DNA of 64,000 bases from Bin52 sp965213935 (lineage in GTDB: Bacteria > Pseudomonadota > Alphaproteobacteria > Thalassobaculales > Thalassobaculaceae). Location: the NCBI GenBank assembly GCA_965213935.1, contig CBDCAO010000011.1, positions 310,001 through 374,000 on the forward strand, in the 5' to 3' direction. The position numbers and the translations under genes are program-made. Below the pieces are notes generated by a model. It saw only the letters and a list, made by a program, of their open reading frames with translations, ran no database searches and had not been told where the DNA came from. Each line of letters begins with the position of its first letter. Position 1 is the stretch's first letter. This document shows, in pieces, positions 26,831-36,277 of the stretch.

Positions 26831-27204
26831 ACCCGCACACCGCCAGCGCGAACGGTCCGTCGGATCCCGCCGACAACCCGGGAGCGGCGCAACCTTGCCA
26901 AGGGGCCTTGATCTCACATCATCAGCCAACCGCCCCAGCGCCTGACCCAACCCTCCCGTCATCACTCGTCCTCCCGATAACCACTACCGCAAGAGAACAA
27001 GCCTGCCGGGAAGGAAAGGCCTGAGCAGGCGGTTCACTATTGGAGAAGGATGGTGGGTCAACCCTGGAAGAGCATTGACAGGTGACATCGGGATGGGCGA
27101 TCGCCACGGTGTCTTCCAACACTCGATGGGGCCTGACCCGCCGCCGGCCGGTGCGTAGCGTCATGGTTCCGGGTTGCAACAGCCCTTCAGGCGAGGACCA
27201 TGGC

Positions 27205-27378
27205 ATGAAAGACCCCGACGACGACCTGCGCCAGACGGTGGCGCTCTTCCGTTACGGCGTGATCGCCGACCTGGTGCATCTTCCGGTGGGCACGCCGGGA
27301 CGATACTCACTTGCACGCCATGCGGCAATGCCGCAGCATAGGCTCCTGATGAACCTCCACGTCACGCGGACCGAATGA
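27205..27378 (+). pseudogene. N-terminal fragment of a Mu-type/IS481-like transposase
   Basis: 57 residues: MKDPDDDLRQTVALFRYGVI then ADLVHLPVGTPGRYSL. The phrase LRxxxALFRYGxIADLVHLPPGSPG is the usual N-terminus of a DDE integrase-core transposase family. The frame degenerates after about 40 residues and stops, so only the start of the gene remains. A GGCGAGGACC ribosome-binding site precedes the ATG. It runs directly into the toxin gene in another frame. Confidence 0.55.
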
Positions 27379-27421
27379 GCGCGCCATTCGCACGCTGCTG
27401 CCCGAAGACGCCCGCAGGCAA

Positions 27422-27679
27422 ATGGAGACGGCCATTGTCGTCGCCCCCGAGGCCGCGCCGGTCATCCGGGGAACGGGCGGTATCCGCACGCTGCGCTGGG
27501 CCGGTTCAGGCCTGGGCAAGCGCGGCGGCATCCGCGCGATCTGCTTCTGGCACGCCGGCCCGGAGGCGATCTACGTGCTGATGGCCTACACCAGGGCGGA
27601 CCGCGACGATCTGACGGCGGCGCACCGCACGGCGCTGGTGCGGCTGGTGACTGCCATCGAACGGGAGAGGCAGGGATGA
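27422..27679 (+). CDS. RelE/HigB-like toxin, possibly truncated at the N-terminus
   Basis: 85 residues from the ATG at 27422. The core (GTGGIRTLRWAGSGLGKRGG followed by IRAICFWHAGPEAIYVLMAY) matches RelE/HigB-superfamily ribonuclease toxins that cleave mRNA on the ribosome. The same frame upstream reads ERAIRTLLPEDARRQ before METAIVV, which looks like the authentic N-terminal helix, but no start codon is available there because the transposase fragment abuts. So the toxin may have lost about 20 residues. The stop overlaps the start of the antitoxin gene (ATGA), a usual toxin-first arrangement. Confidence 0.75.
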   Translation: METAIVVAPEAAPVIRGTGGIRTLRWAGSGLGKRGGIRAICFWHAGPEAIYVLMAYTRADRDDLTAAHRTALVRLVTAIERERQG

Positions 27680-27993
27680 TGACAGAGGAACGCACCGAGA
27701 CCGGTCTTGGGATCGAGGCGGCGCTGGGCGAAGTGCTGGCCCATGTGCGGGGCGAGACGGCGTTTCCCTGCCGGATCGTGGACGACCCTGCCGCCGAGCG
27801 GATCGTTGCGCTGCGCAAGCGGATGAAGCTGAGCCGGCAGAAGTTCGCCGACCGTTTCGGGCTGGATGCGCGCGCGATTCAGGACTGGGAACAGGGTCGC
27901 CGGGTTCCCGACCGGGCGGCGCGCGTGTTGCTGACCGTGATCGACCGCGAGCCGGATGCCGTCACACGCGCCCTTGCGCCACCAGCGGATTGA
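27676..27993 (+). CDS. XRE-family antitoxin (HigA-like)
   Basis: 105 residues, overlapping the toxin stop by 4 bp. The C-terminal half has a Cro/C1-type helix-turn-helix: IVALRKRMKLSRQKFADRFG then LDARAIQDWEQGRRVPDRAA. The N-terminal half should bind the toxin. The usual role is to neutralise the toxin and repress the operon; no operator palindrome was identified upstream, where transposase debris lies. The last 31 codons or so belong to a 190-bp segment that occurs again at 60.2 kb. Confidence 0.85.
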   Translation: MMTEERTETGLGIEAALGEVLAHVRGETAFPCRIVDDPAAERIVALRKRMKLSRQKFADRFGLDARAIQDWEQGRRVPDRAARVLLTVIDREPDAVTRALAPPAD

Positions 27994-28087
27994 CCCAATC
28001 AGGTTGCGAAACGATTACGGCGCAATGCGGAAACCGAAAAATATCCATATTTACAACGAAGTAGGAGACTTTACAGTACAAATGTGC
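27898..28087 (+). repeat. 190-bp segment duplicated at 60226-60557 (empty site)
   Basis: Begins in the antitoxin gene and runs past its stop into the TnpB remnant. The same segment, with scattered substitutions, occurs at 60226-60557. The only length difference is a 142-bp insertion there (134-bp insert plus 8-bp target duplication), so 190 bp align end to end. Key shared text: GCGCCCTTGCGCC, GATTGACCCAATCAGGTTGC and AAACGATTACGGCGCAATGC. Confidence 0.9.
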
Positions 28088-28327
28088 CGGAAATACGGAA
28101 AGCAGCTCATCGTCGCGAACGAGGCCTGCACCAGCAAGACGCGCTCGTGGGACGGCTTCGTGAACCAGCGCCTTGATGGCGCGAGGACAATCTCGGACGG
28201 CACCCTCTTCGTCGACCGAGACATGAACGGTGCACGGGGCATCATGCTTCGTGCGCATTACGGCAACCTGGGCCGCTTCCAGACGGCGGGTGCGCATGTT
28301 GCGCCCGGTGCGGAACAAATCAAGTGA
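28029..28327 (+). pseudogene. C-terminal remnant of a TnpB-like RNA-guided nuclease
   Basis: The reading MRKPKNIHIYNEVGDFTVQM leads into CRKYGKQLIVANEACTSKTR, then SWDGFVNQRLDGARTISDGT and LFVDRDMNGARGIMLRAHYG. This matches the TnpB end: TSKTCSxxG...LGGxRxIxDG...VDRDxNGARGIxLRAL, which holds the third RuvC aspartate (first D of DRD). The zinc-ribbon Cys in SKTCS has become Arg here and the later Cys pair is absent. The open frame starts upstream inside the antitoxin gene, so it lacks its own start. Not functional as it stands. Confidence 0.65.
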
Positions 28328-28368
28328 TAACCGCAACGGGCAGTCCGGGGAGGGGCGGCAGGGCACTG

Positions 28369-29112
28369 ATGGCGGATGCGCGACAGGACGCGGGGGCGCA
28401 CCCTGTTCTCGACGTCGACGGTGTCGGGCACCGGTTCGGAACGGTAATGGCGCTCGACGACGTTTCCTTCACGGTCGAGGCCGGCACCTTCACCGCGTTG
28501 CTCGGGATCAACGGCGCCGGCAAGACCACCCTGTTCAACCTGGTCACCCGGCTCTACGCCAACCGGGAGGGCAGAATCCGGGTCCAGGGGCATGACCTGC
28601 GCCACGAACCGCACCGCGCACTCGCGACCATGGGACTGGTGTTCCAGAGCCGCTCACTCGATGCCACGCTCACGGTGCGCCAGAACTTTGTCTACCACGG
28701 GGCCCTGCACGGGATACCGCCTCGCCGCACCCTGGAGCGTGCAACAGCGCTGCTCGAGCAGGTCGGCATGACCGAGGTTCTCGACCGCAAGGTCAACACG
28801 CTCTCCGGTGGACAGGCGCGCCGGGTGGAGATCGCGCGGGCGATGACGCATCGTCCGACCGTCCTGCTGTGCGACGAGGCGACGGCGGGGCTCGATGTCA
28901 AGTCGCGGCGCGCGATCGTGACCCACCTGCACGAGCGGACGCGAGCCGAGGGGATCGGCGTGTTGTGGGCAACCCACCTCATTGACGAGATCGAACCCGA
29001 TGATCCGGTGGTGGTGCTGCACCGCGGCAAGGTGCGGGCCCGGGCGACGGCGCGCGCACTCGCGGGCGAGAGCGATCTCGCCTCGGCATTCCTTGCGCTG
29101 ACGGAGCGCTGA
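28369..29112 (+). CDS. ABC transporter ATPase of the PQQ-dependent alcohol oxidation type
   Basis: 247 residues from the ATG at 28369, after a GGGGAGGGG stretch; the frame is open slightly upstream. Walker A is GINGAGKTTLF, the Q-loop VFQSRSLD, the signature LSGGQARRVEIARAM, Walker B VLLCDEATAGLD, and the H-loop WATHLIDE. The sequence fits the ATPase that accompanies PQQ-dependent alcohol dehydrogenases (PedABC-like sets). It starts a tightly packed operon with the permease (2 bp gap), a propeller protein and a binding protein. No PQQ-dehydrogenase gene is within the window, so the partner enzyme must be elsewhere. Confidence 0.88.
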   Translation: MADARQDAGAHPVLDVDGVGHRFGTVMALDDVSFTVEAGTFTALLGINGAGKTTLFNLVTRLYANREGRIRVQGHDLRHEPHRALATMGLVFQSRSLDATLTVRQNFVYHGALHGIPPRRTLERATALLEQVGMTEVLDRKVNTLSGGQARRVEIARAMTHRPTVLLCDEATAGLDVKSRRAIVTHLHERTRAEGIGVLWATHLIDEIEPDDPVVVLHRGKVRARATARALAGESDLASAFLALTER

Positions 29113-29114
29113 CC

Positions 29115-29921
29115 GTGGCTGGCTGGCTCGTCTGTCTGTGGGGGATCATCTGGCGGGAGACCCTGCGTTTCGTGCACCAGCGCGAGCGTTTCGTCGCCTC
29201 CCTGGTCCGCCCGCTGGTGTGGCTGCTGATCTTTGCGGCCGGGTTCAGGTCCATTCTCGGGGTGTCGATCACGCCGCCGTACGAGACCTACATCCTCTAC
29301 GAGGTCTACGTGCTGCCGGGACTGTGCGCGATGGTCCAGCTGTTCAACGGAATGCAGTCCTCGCTCAGCATGGTCTACGACCGGGAATCCGGCAGCATGC
29401 GCACGCTGCTGGTCAGCCCCTACCCCCGGTGGTACCTGCTGACGGCGAAGCTTCTGGCCTCGGTCACGATCTCGCTGTTCCAGGTCTATGCCTTCCTTGC
29501 GATCGCCTGGGTGATCGATGTCCGTGTCCCGCTTGCAGGCTACCTCGCGGTTCTGCCGGCGCTGGTGCTGTCGGGCTTGCTGCTCGGCGCACTGGGCCTG
29601 CTGATGTCGTCGATGATCCGTCAGCTCGAGAACTTCGCCGGCGTGATGAACTTCGTGATCTTTCCGATGTTCTTCGCCTCCTCCGCGCTCTATCCGCTGT
29701 GGCGGATCGCCGAGAGCAGCTGGGTGTTGCAGCAGATCGCGCTGTTCAATCCGTTCACCCACTGTGTGGAAATCATCCGCTTTGCACTCTACCTGAGCTG
29801 GGAACCGGTCTCGAGCGCAGTGGTGGCCGGAACGCTGGTCATCGTTCTCGGTGCGGCAATTCTTGCCTATGATCCGGGCAGGGGTCTGATGTCCCGCCGG
29901 CGGGGCGGTCCACCGAGCTGA
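29115..29921 (+). CDS. ABC-2 type permease of the PQQ-alcohol operon (PedC-like)
   Basis: 268 residues with a GTG start 2 bp after the ATPase stop. Six TM helices are expected, for example LVRPLVWLLIFAAGFRSIL, LLASVTISLFQVYAFLAIAW, YLAVLPALVLSGLLLGALGL and VVAGTLVIVLGAAILAYD. Family marks are SSLSMVYDRESGSMRTLLVS and FASSALYPLWRIAESS. Although linked to a binding protein, the ABC-2 fold points to export. The transported molecule is unknown. Confidence 0.9.
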   Translation: MAGWLVCLWGIIWRETLRFVHQRERFVASLVRPLVWLLIFAAGFRSILGVSITPPYETYILYEVYVLPGLCAMVQLFNGMQSSLSMVYDRESGSMRTLLVSPYPRWYLLTAKLLASVTISLFQVYAFLAIAWVIDVRVPLAGYLAVLPALVLSGLLLGALGLLMSSMIRQLENFAGVMNFVIFPMFFASSALYPLWRIAESSWVLQQIALFNPFTHCVEIIRFALYLSWEPVSSAVVAGTLVIVLGAAILAYDPGRGLMSRRRGGPPS

Positions 29922-29960
29922 TTTCGTTCAGGAGTGCACCGGGAAGGGGGAGTTCCTGTC

Positions 29961-31091
29961 ATGTTGGATCGACGCACCTGGCGTATGGCCCTGCTCGGGG
30001 CAACGGCGCTTACCGCGGTGAGCTGCGGGACCGCGGCTGCCAGGGACACCGGCTACATCTTCATCAGCAGCGAGAAGGACAACGCGGTGCTGGTGCTTGA
30101 TGGCTCGACCCATGCGCCGGTGGCCAGCATTGCGACCGCGGAACGGCCGCGGCACCTGCAGTTCAATGCCGACAGGACCCTGATCTACGTCGCTTGCGGC
30201 GATGGAGATGCGATCGACGTGATCGATGTCGCCACCCTGTCGCTGGTGGACAGGATCGCGGCGGTCAGCGACCCGGAGCTGTTTGACCTCAGCGCCGACG
30301 GCCAGCGCATGTACATCTCGCTCGAGGATGATTCCGCTCTCGGCATTCTCGACCTGGAGGAGCATTTTGCCGAACGCGGGGAAAAGCCTGAACTCACCGT
30401 CGCGGCACCCGAGTCGGAGAGTGAAGACGACGATGATGACGACGATGATGACGATGACGATGATGATGACGATGATGATGACGAGAATGGTCTCGCCGAT
30501 GTCCCCGGCCTGACAATCATAGAAACCGGCGCCGAGCCCGAAGGCGTGATGGCCGATCCCGACGGCAGGCGGGTGTACGTGACCTCGGAGGTGGCCAACA
30601 TCGTGCATGTGGTCGACCTCGAGGCTGGCGCGATCACCCACAACGTGGTGGCAGGGACAAGGCCGCGCCGGTTTGCGCGCACGCCTGACGGCGCGGAACT
30701 CTGGGTGACCAACGAGCTCAGCGCCTCGGTCACGGTGTTCGACGGTGCAACCTTTGCCGAGCAGGTCACGCTCGAGTTCCTGCCGCGCGGCATGCGGCCC
30801 GAGGACGTCACCCCGGTCGGCATTACCGTGACGGCGGACGGTGCGACCATGATTGTCGCCCTTGGCCGGGCCAATCACGTGGCGTTCGTGGATGTCGCGA
30901 CACGCAAGATCGAGGACTACGTGCTGGTCGGGCATCGGCCGTGGAACCTGGCGCTGGCCCGTGACAACAGCCTGCTGTTCGTCGCCAACGGGTTGAGCGA
31001 CGACATCTCGATCATCGATGTTGCCGAGCGCCGGGTGCTGAAGTCGATCCAGGTCGGTCGGGTTCCGCACACGGTCCTGATCGATGACTGA
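29961..31091 (+). CDS. PQQ-catabolism-associated YVTN beta-propeller protein with a 19-Asp insert
   Basis: 376 residues from the ATG at 29961, after a GGGAAGGGGGAG site. The signal (MALLGATALTAVSCGTAAA) shows a periplasmic protein. Seven-bladed YVTN-type repeats are visible: SSEKDNAVLVLDGSTHAPVA, VACGDGDAIDVIDVATLSLV, VTSEVANIVHVVDLEAGAI and VANGLSDDISIIDVAERRVL. Between blades, at residues 156-174, there are 19 consecutive Asp after an ESESE lead-in. That loop is far more acidic than the rest and could bind calcium or a basic partner (inference). The stop overlaps the next gene by 8 bp. Confidence 0.9.
   Translation: MLDRRTWRMALLGATALTAVSCGTAAARDTGYIFISSEKDNAVLVLDGSTHAPVASIATAERPRHLQFNADRTLIYVACGDGDAIDVIDVATLSLVDRIAAVSDPELFDLSADGQRMYISLEDDSALGILDLEEHFAERGEKPELTVAAPESESEDDDDDDDDDDDDDDDDDDDENGLADVPGLTIIETGAEPEGVMADPDGRRVYVTSEVANIVHVVDLEAGAITHNVVAGTRPRRFARTPDGAELWVTNELSASVTVFDGATFAEQVTLEFLPRGMRPEDVTPVGITVTADGATMIVALGRANHVAFVDVATRKIEDYVLVGHRPWNLALARDNSLLFVANGLSDDISIIDVAERRVLKSIQVGRVPHTVLIDD
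30426..30482 (+). repeat. GAY codon run encoding 19 aspartates
   Basis: Nineteen consecutive GAC/GAT codons inside the propeller gene. The mix of GAC and GAT means it is not a pure trinucleotide microsatellite, but it is still prone to slippage in steps of 3 bp, which would change loop length without breaking the frame. Confidence 0.98.
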
Positions 31092-32268
31092 TCGGGTGGA
31101 ACTGCGGCTGCTGGTTGTCCTGGCAGCCGCGCTCTTCCTCAGCACCGCCGCTGTCCGGGCCGACGTGTTCACCATCGGCTACCTGCAGCTGAAGGAGGAT
31201 GCCCGCTACGCGAAGACGCGGGCCTGGGCCCGGTACCTGACCGAGCCACTGGGCCGTCCCGTCTCAGGTGCGCGGGTTGCAATCGACGAGGTGAAGTTCC
31301 ACGGGTCGGCGGCAGGGGTGACCTTTGCGTTGAAACGCGTGAAGGGGAAGGGGATCGAACACCTGGTGCGCCGGATCGGGGCGCTGGAAGAGATGGGGGT
31401 CCGGTTCTTCGTGACTGATCTCCCGGCGGCGGTGCTCGAGGAGGTGGCGGCGAAGACGACGGGCCGCGACATTCTGCTCCTGAATGCCACGGCGCGCGCC
31501 GACCGGCTGCGTGGCGCGGCCTGCGCGTCCCACGTGGCGCACGTGATCCCGAGCCATCGCATGATGACGGATGCGATCGCGCAGTTCCTCGCCTTCAAGA
31601 AGTGGCGCGACGTGCTGGTCCTGCAGGGCCCGGGGGAGGAGGACAGGGAGATCGGTGCCGCCTTTGCCGTATCCGCCAGGAGGTTCGGGCTCTCGATTAT
31701 CGATACCCGCGACTTCGTGCTCGGCAACGACCCGCGCCAGAGGTCGCAGAACAACGTGATCCTGCTGACAGGCGGGGTCTCCCACGACGCGGTCTTCGTC
31801 GCGGACAACGACGGGGAGTTTGCCCGCGCGGTTCCGTACGGGACCGTACTGGCGCGCCCGGTGTTCGGATCGGCCGGCTTGGCCGCCGCAGCCTGGCACT
31901 GGGCATGGGAGCGGCATGGTGCTCCGCAGCTGGAGAACCGGTTTCGCAAGCGGGCCAAGCGCGAGATGCGGGACTACGACTGGAGCACCTGGGTGGCGGT
32001 CAAGGCGATCGCCCAGGCGGTGCAGAGGACCCGCAGTTCCGGGTTCGAACCGGTGCGGCAGTTCCTGATGGGCCCGAAACTCAGCCTCGATGCCTTCAAG
32101 GGAGCGCCGTCGAGTTTCCGGGGATGGAACAACCAGTTGCGCCAGCCGATTCTGCTGGTCACCCAGAACTGGGTGGTGGCACGCGCGCCGATGCAGGGCT
32201 TCGAACACCGGCTCAACCACCTCGACACCCTGGGTCCCGACGAAGCGGAGTCGGACTGCCGGTTCTGA
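31084..32268 (+). CDS. ABC-type binding protein of the PQQ-dependent alcohol oxidation operon
   Basis: 394 residues, start overlapping the propeller stop. Signal peptide: LLVVLAAALFLSTAAVRA. Mature start ADVFTIGYLQLKEDARY is characteristic of this family of type I periplasmic binding-like proteins, as are GVRFFVTDLPAAVLEEVA, LLNATARADRLRGAACASHV, PSHRMMTDAIAQFLAFKKWR and SFRGWNNQLRQPILL. The fold resembles the branched-chain amino acid binding protein. In this genome it is last in the order ATPase - permease - propeller - binding protein. It may sense or bind an alcohol-derived product; no ligand is established from the sequence. Confidence 0.92.
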   Translation: MTDRVELRLLVVLAAALFLSTAAVRADVFTIGYLQLKEDARYAKTRAWARYLTEPLGRPVSGARVAIDEVKFHGSAAGVTFALKRVKGKGIEHLVRRIGALEEMGVRFFVTDLPAAVLEEVAAKTTGRDILLLNATARADRLRGAACASHVAHVIPSHRMMTDAIAQFLAFKKWRDVLVLQGPGEEDREIGAAFAVSARRFGLSIIDTRDFVLGNDPRQRSQNNVILLTGGVSHDAVFVADNDGEFARAVPYGTVLARPVFGSAGLAAAAWHWAWERHGAPQLENRFRKRAKREMRDYDWSTWVAVKAIAQAVQRTRSSGFEPVRQFLMGPKLSLDAFKGAPSSFRGWNNQLRQPILLVTQNWVVARAPMQGFEHRLNHLDTLGPDEAESDCRF

Positions 32269-32724
32269 CCCGCCCGGTCCCGTTCTCCCGCCCAGCCATT
32301 GCAGGAGTGCGGGCCGCGAACCCGAATTCACTCGCCCGGGACGACTTCGGTCGCGGGCATGACAAGCGGGTCCGGCGTACGCCTCGACCGCGGTTGGCCC
32401 GGAGGCGGCCGGCATCGAGGCGGGGCGTGGGCGCTCCTGACTTCCTGCGGGACGATCACGGAAACTGGCGGATCCACACAGGTTCCAGGCAGGGTGCCTG
32501 GCCGTCCTCGCCCGAAATTTCCGGCGAGATGCTGAGGATGTCCGTGCCCGTGGACGACGACCCCGAACCGGGGTCCTGACCAGGCGTGGGGCCGACGATG
32601 AATTCTCGAGGATTGCCGATTGAGTCCCGGTCGTCATGCACGGGGAGAAGTGTCCACCGACCTGCCATGGAGGCCATCGCGGTCTCGGTTCGGCGTGTCC
32701 GGTCCTGCCGTGCGGGCTGCACCT
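32269..32724. other. Intergenic region without a supported gene
   Basis: 456 bp between the ends of two converging operons (binding protein and purA). Short open frames here have no family resemblance. Terminators for both sides are expected but no stem with a T-tract was found. Confidence 0.5.
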
Positions 32725-34017
<1,293 letters not shown>

Positions 34018-34027
34018 TGCACGTTCC

Positions 34028-35215
34028 TCACTTCGCGTTGCCGGGCGGGCGGGCGAGACTTGCAAGTGCCACGGGCCGGCCAGCGCGAAGGACGTGGGTG
34101 CAGCCGAGAGCCGCCGCCCGGGCTGCGGTGTTCCCTGCGGGCAGGAGTTCGGTGCAGGTGATCCATCCGTCTGCCCGCGCCTGGCGGGCCTGCGAACGCG
34201 TGGCGGACTGTGGAACATAGAGGCGGTCGGGGCGGGTCGGACCGGCAATGGCGCGCAGCACCGCCTCCATGTACAGCGTGAAGCCGCAGGACCGTTCATC
34301 GCCGTCAACCCGGTAGCGTCCGCCACGCCCGAGTTCTGACCGCGCACCCGGAGCGAACAGGCTGAAGCCGATACCCGAGTAGTATTCGAACCCGCGGTTC
34401 TCGACCGGATCGATGGTGACGGTCACCCCGGGCTCCTCCGCCGACACCTGGGTCGCGACATCGCGCAGCCTTGCCACCAGGGGGGCGAGCGTGCTGGGAA
34501 GGTCGATGGTGGCGAGCCGGGCAAGACCGGGCTCGCAGGCGTCGGCGGCGCCGGTCAGCCGGGTGAAGACCGCGGCCGCGTCACCCGCATGCCGGGCGAC
34601 CGCGACCGCGTCCTTGCGGTCGAGCGCGGCGCGTAGCGCGCGTCTCGAAGCAGGATCGATGCCGATTTCCTCCATGAGGCCCGGTGCGAGTTCGGGCGCG
34701 GTGATGTCGACCGAGATCCGTTGCACGCCGATCGAGCGCAGGCCCTCGACCGCCAGCAGGATGACCTCAACGTCGGCGGTCGCGGTATCCGGACCGACCA
34801 GTTCCGCTCCGACCTGGACCAGTTCGCGCTCGGCGGTCATCACGTCTGGTGTCACGCGCAGCACCTCGCCCGCATAGCACAGCCGCAACGGCCGCGGCAC
34901 GTGAGCGAGCCTGGTGGTCGCGATCCTTGCCACCTGCACCGTCATGTCGGCGCGCATGCCCATCATGCGCCGGGAAACCGGATCCATCAGCCGGAAGGTG
35001 CTGTCGTTCATGGCGCTGCCCGGGCCGGAGAACAGCGACTCCTCGAACTCGATCAGCGGCGGCTTGACGCGCTCGTATCCGTGGCGCATGCAGCACTGTA
35101 CCAGCGCCTCGACGGTCTCCGCCTCGTGGGTGGCGTCGGGAGGCAGCAGGTCGCGGAGCCCCGGGGGCAACAGGTCGCGACGCGGGCTGTCGGTGTCTGC
35201 AGGTGGCGGGGTCAC
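34028..35215 (-). CDS. hisZ: ATP phosphoribosyltransferase regulatory subunit
   Basis: 395 residues from a GTG at 35215 that follows CCCGGAG; the open frame extends to 35614 but without similarity. HisZ is a histidyl-tRNA-synthetase paralogue needed by short-form HisG in the first step of histidine synthesis. Signatures are LLPPGLRDLLPPDATHEAE, GYERVKPPLIEFEESLF, MRADMTVQVARIATTRLA, GFEYYSGIGFSLFAPGAR and LGRGGRYRVDGDERSCGFTLY. Absence of a C-terminal anticodon-binding domain separates it from HisS. The hisZ-purA order is common in alphaproteobacteria. hisG is not in the window. Confidence 0.94.
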   Translation of the reverse strand: MTPPPADTDSPRRDLLPPGLRDLLPPDATHEAETVEALVQCCMRHGYERVKPPLIEFEESLFSGPGSAMNDSTFRLMDPVSRRMMGMRADMTVQVARIATTRLAHVPRPLRLCYAGEVLRVTPDVMTAERELVQVGAELVGPDTATADVEVILLAVEGLRSIGVQRISVDITAPELAPGLMEEIGIDPASRRALRAALDRKDAVAVARHAGDAAAVFTRLTGAADACEPGLARLATIDLPSTLAPLVARLRDVATQVSAEEPGVTVTIDPVENRGFEYYSGIGFSLFAPGARSELGRGGRYRVDGDERSCGFTLYMEAVLRAIAGPTRPDRLYVPQSATRSQARQARADGWITCTELLPAGNTAARAAALGCTHVLRAGRPVALASLARPPGNAK

Positions 35216-35349
35216 GGTGGCTCCGGGGACTGGAGGGCGGTTTCTCCTAGCGATTTTCCCCGAATCCCGCAACCGGGCGGCCATTTGCCAGCACGCGCCG
35301 GTTGCGCCATTGTGCGGCAGTTTCACCATGACTGCCATGCGGAGGGACA

Positions 35350-36132
35350 ATGCGTCTCGAAAACAGGGTCGCGATCGTGACCGGGGCCGGCCAGGGTATC
35401 GGGCGAGCGATCGCCGAGCGCTATGTGCGCGAGGGTGCGAAGGTGTTGCTGTCGGATATCGATGGCGGCAAGGCCGAAACGGCGGCGCGTGGGATTTCGA
35501 ATGATGAGGGTATCTGTTCGGCCGCGGCCTGCGACGTGACGCGTGCCGGAGACCTCCGGGACCTGGTCGCGCTGGCGGTCTCGCGCTACGGCCGACTGGA
35601 CATCGCTGTTGCAAATGCGGGTATCGCGCACGAGGCGGACTTCCTCGAGCTTGACGAGCAGGACTTCGACCGGGTGATGCAGGTCAACGTCAACGGAGTC
35701 ATGCTGACCTGCCAGGCAGCGGCACGCCAGATGGCGGCCCAGGGCACCGGCGGCGCAATCGTGACCATTGGGTCGATCGCGGGCAAGCGCGTCATTGCAA
35801 CCCAGTTGCCGTACTGCACCAGCAAGGCGGCGGTCAACCACATGACCGCCGGCATGGCGCTGGCCCTGGTGGACCGGGGGATTCGCGTCAATGCCATCGG
35901 GCCCGGCTCGACCAATACGGAGCTGTTGCAGGCCATGGTGTTTTCCTCGCCGGAATCCCGGCGTACCGTGCTTTCCCGCACGCCGATGGGGCGCCCGGCG
36001 GACCCGGCCGAAATCGCATCGGTCGCAGTCTTCCTTGCGAGCGATGATGCGTCCTACGTCACCGGTCAGACCCTGTTCGTGGATGGCGGGCGCTTGCCGC
36101 TCATGTACACGGTTCCGGTCGAGGACGAGTGA
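35350..36132 (+). CDS. Short-chain dehydrogenase/reductase (FabG-like)
   Basis: 260 residues, classical SDR. The cofactor motif TGAGQGIGRAIAERYVREGA, the NAG motif (VANAGI), catalytic Ser in VTIGSIAGKR and YxxxK in PYCTSKAAVNH are all present. The acidic residue after the second strand (LLSDIDGG) suggests NAD rather than NADP. The C-terminal DDASYVTGQTLFVDGG is typical. It is divergent from hisZ with 134 bp between starts; a GGAGGGAC site precedes the ATG. Substrate unknown. Confidence 0.93.
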   Translation: MRLENRVAIVTGAGQGIGRAIAERYVREGAKVLLSDIDGGKAETAARGISNDEGICSAAACDVTRAGDLRDLVALAVSRYGRLDIAVANAGIAHEADFLELDEQDFDRVMQVNVNGVMLTCQAAARQMAAQGTGGAIVTIGSIAGKRVIATQLPYCTSKAAVNHMTAGMALALVDRGIRVNAIGPGSTNTELLQAMVFSSPESRRTVLSRTPMGRPADPAEIASVAVFLASDDASYVTGQTLFVDGGRLPLMYTVPVEDE

Positions 36133-36277
36133 AGACAGCCGGAGAGGCTTGGACCACGGCAGTCGCGTACGGGCGCCGTAGCTGCGCCGCCCTGCGCCCG
36201 GTCCTGTCCGCCCGTCGCTTCCGCCTGGGTCCGGTGGGCAACGGGAGGCGGCCACCGGGTCACCCGGTTGACTGACC

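Noticed and set aside
30426..30482. Short tandem repeat read as a possible CRISPR-like or satellite repeat
   Set aside because: It is an in-frame GAC/GAT run inside a propeller gene and encodes poly-Asp; there are no spacers.
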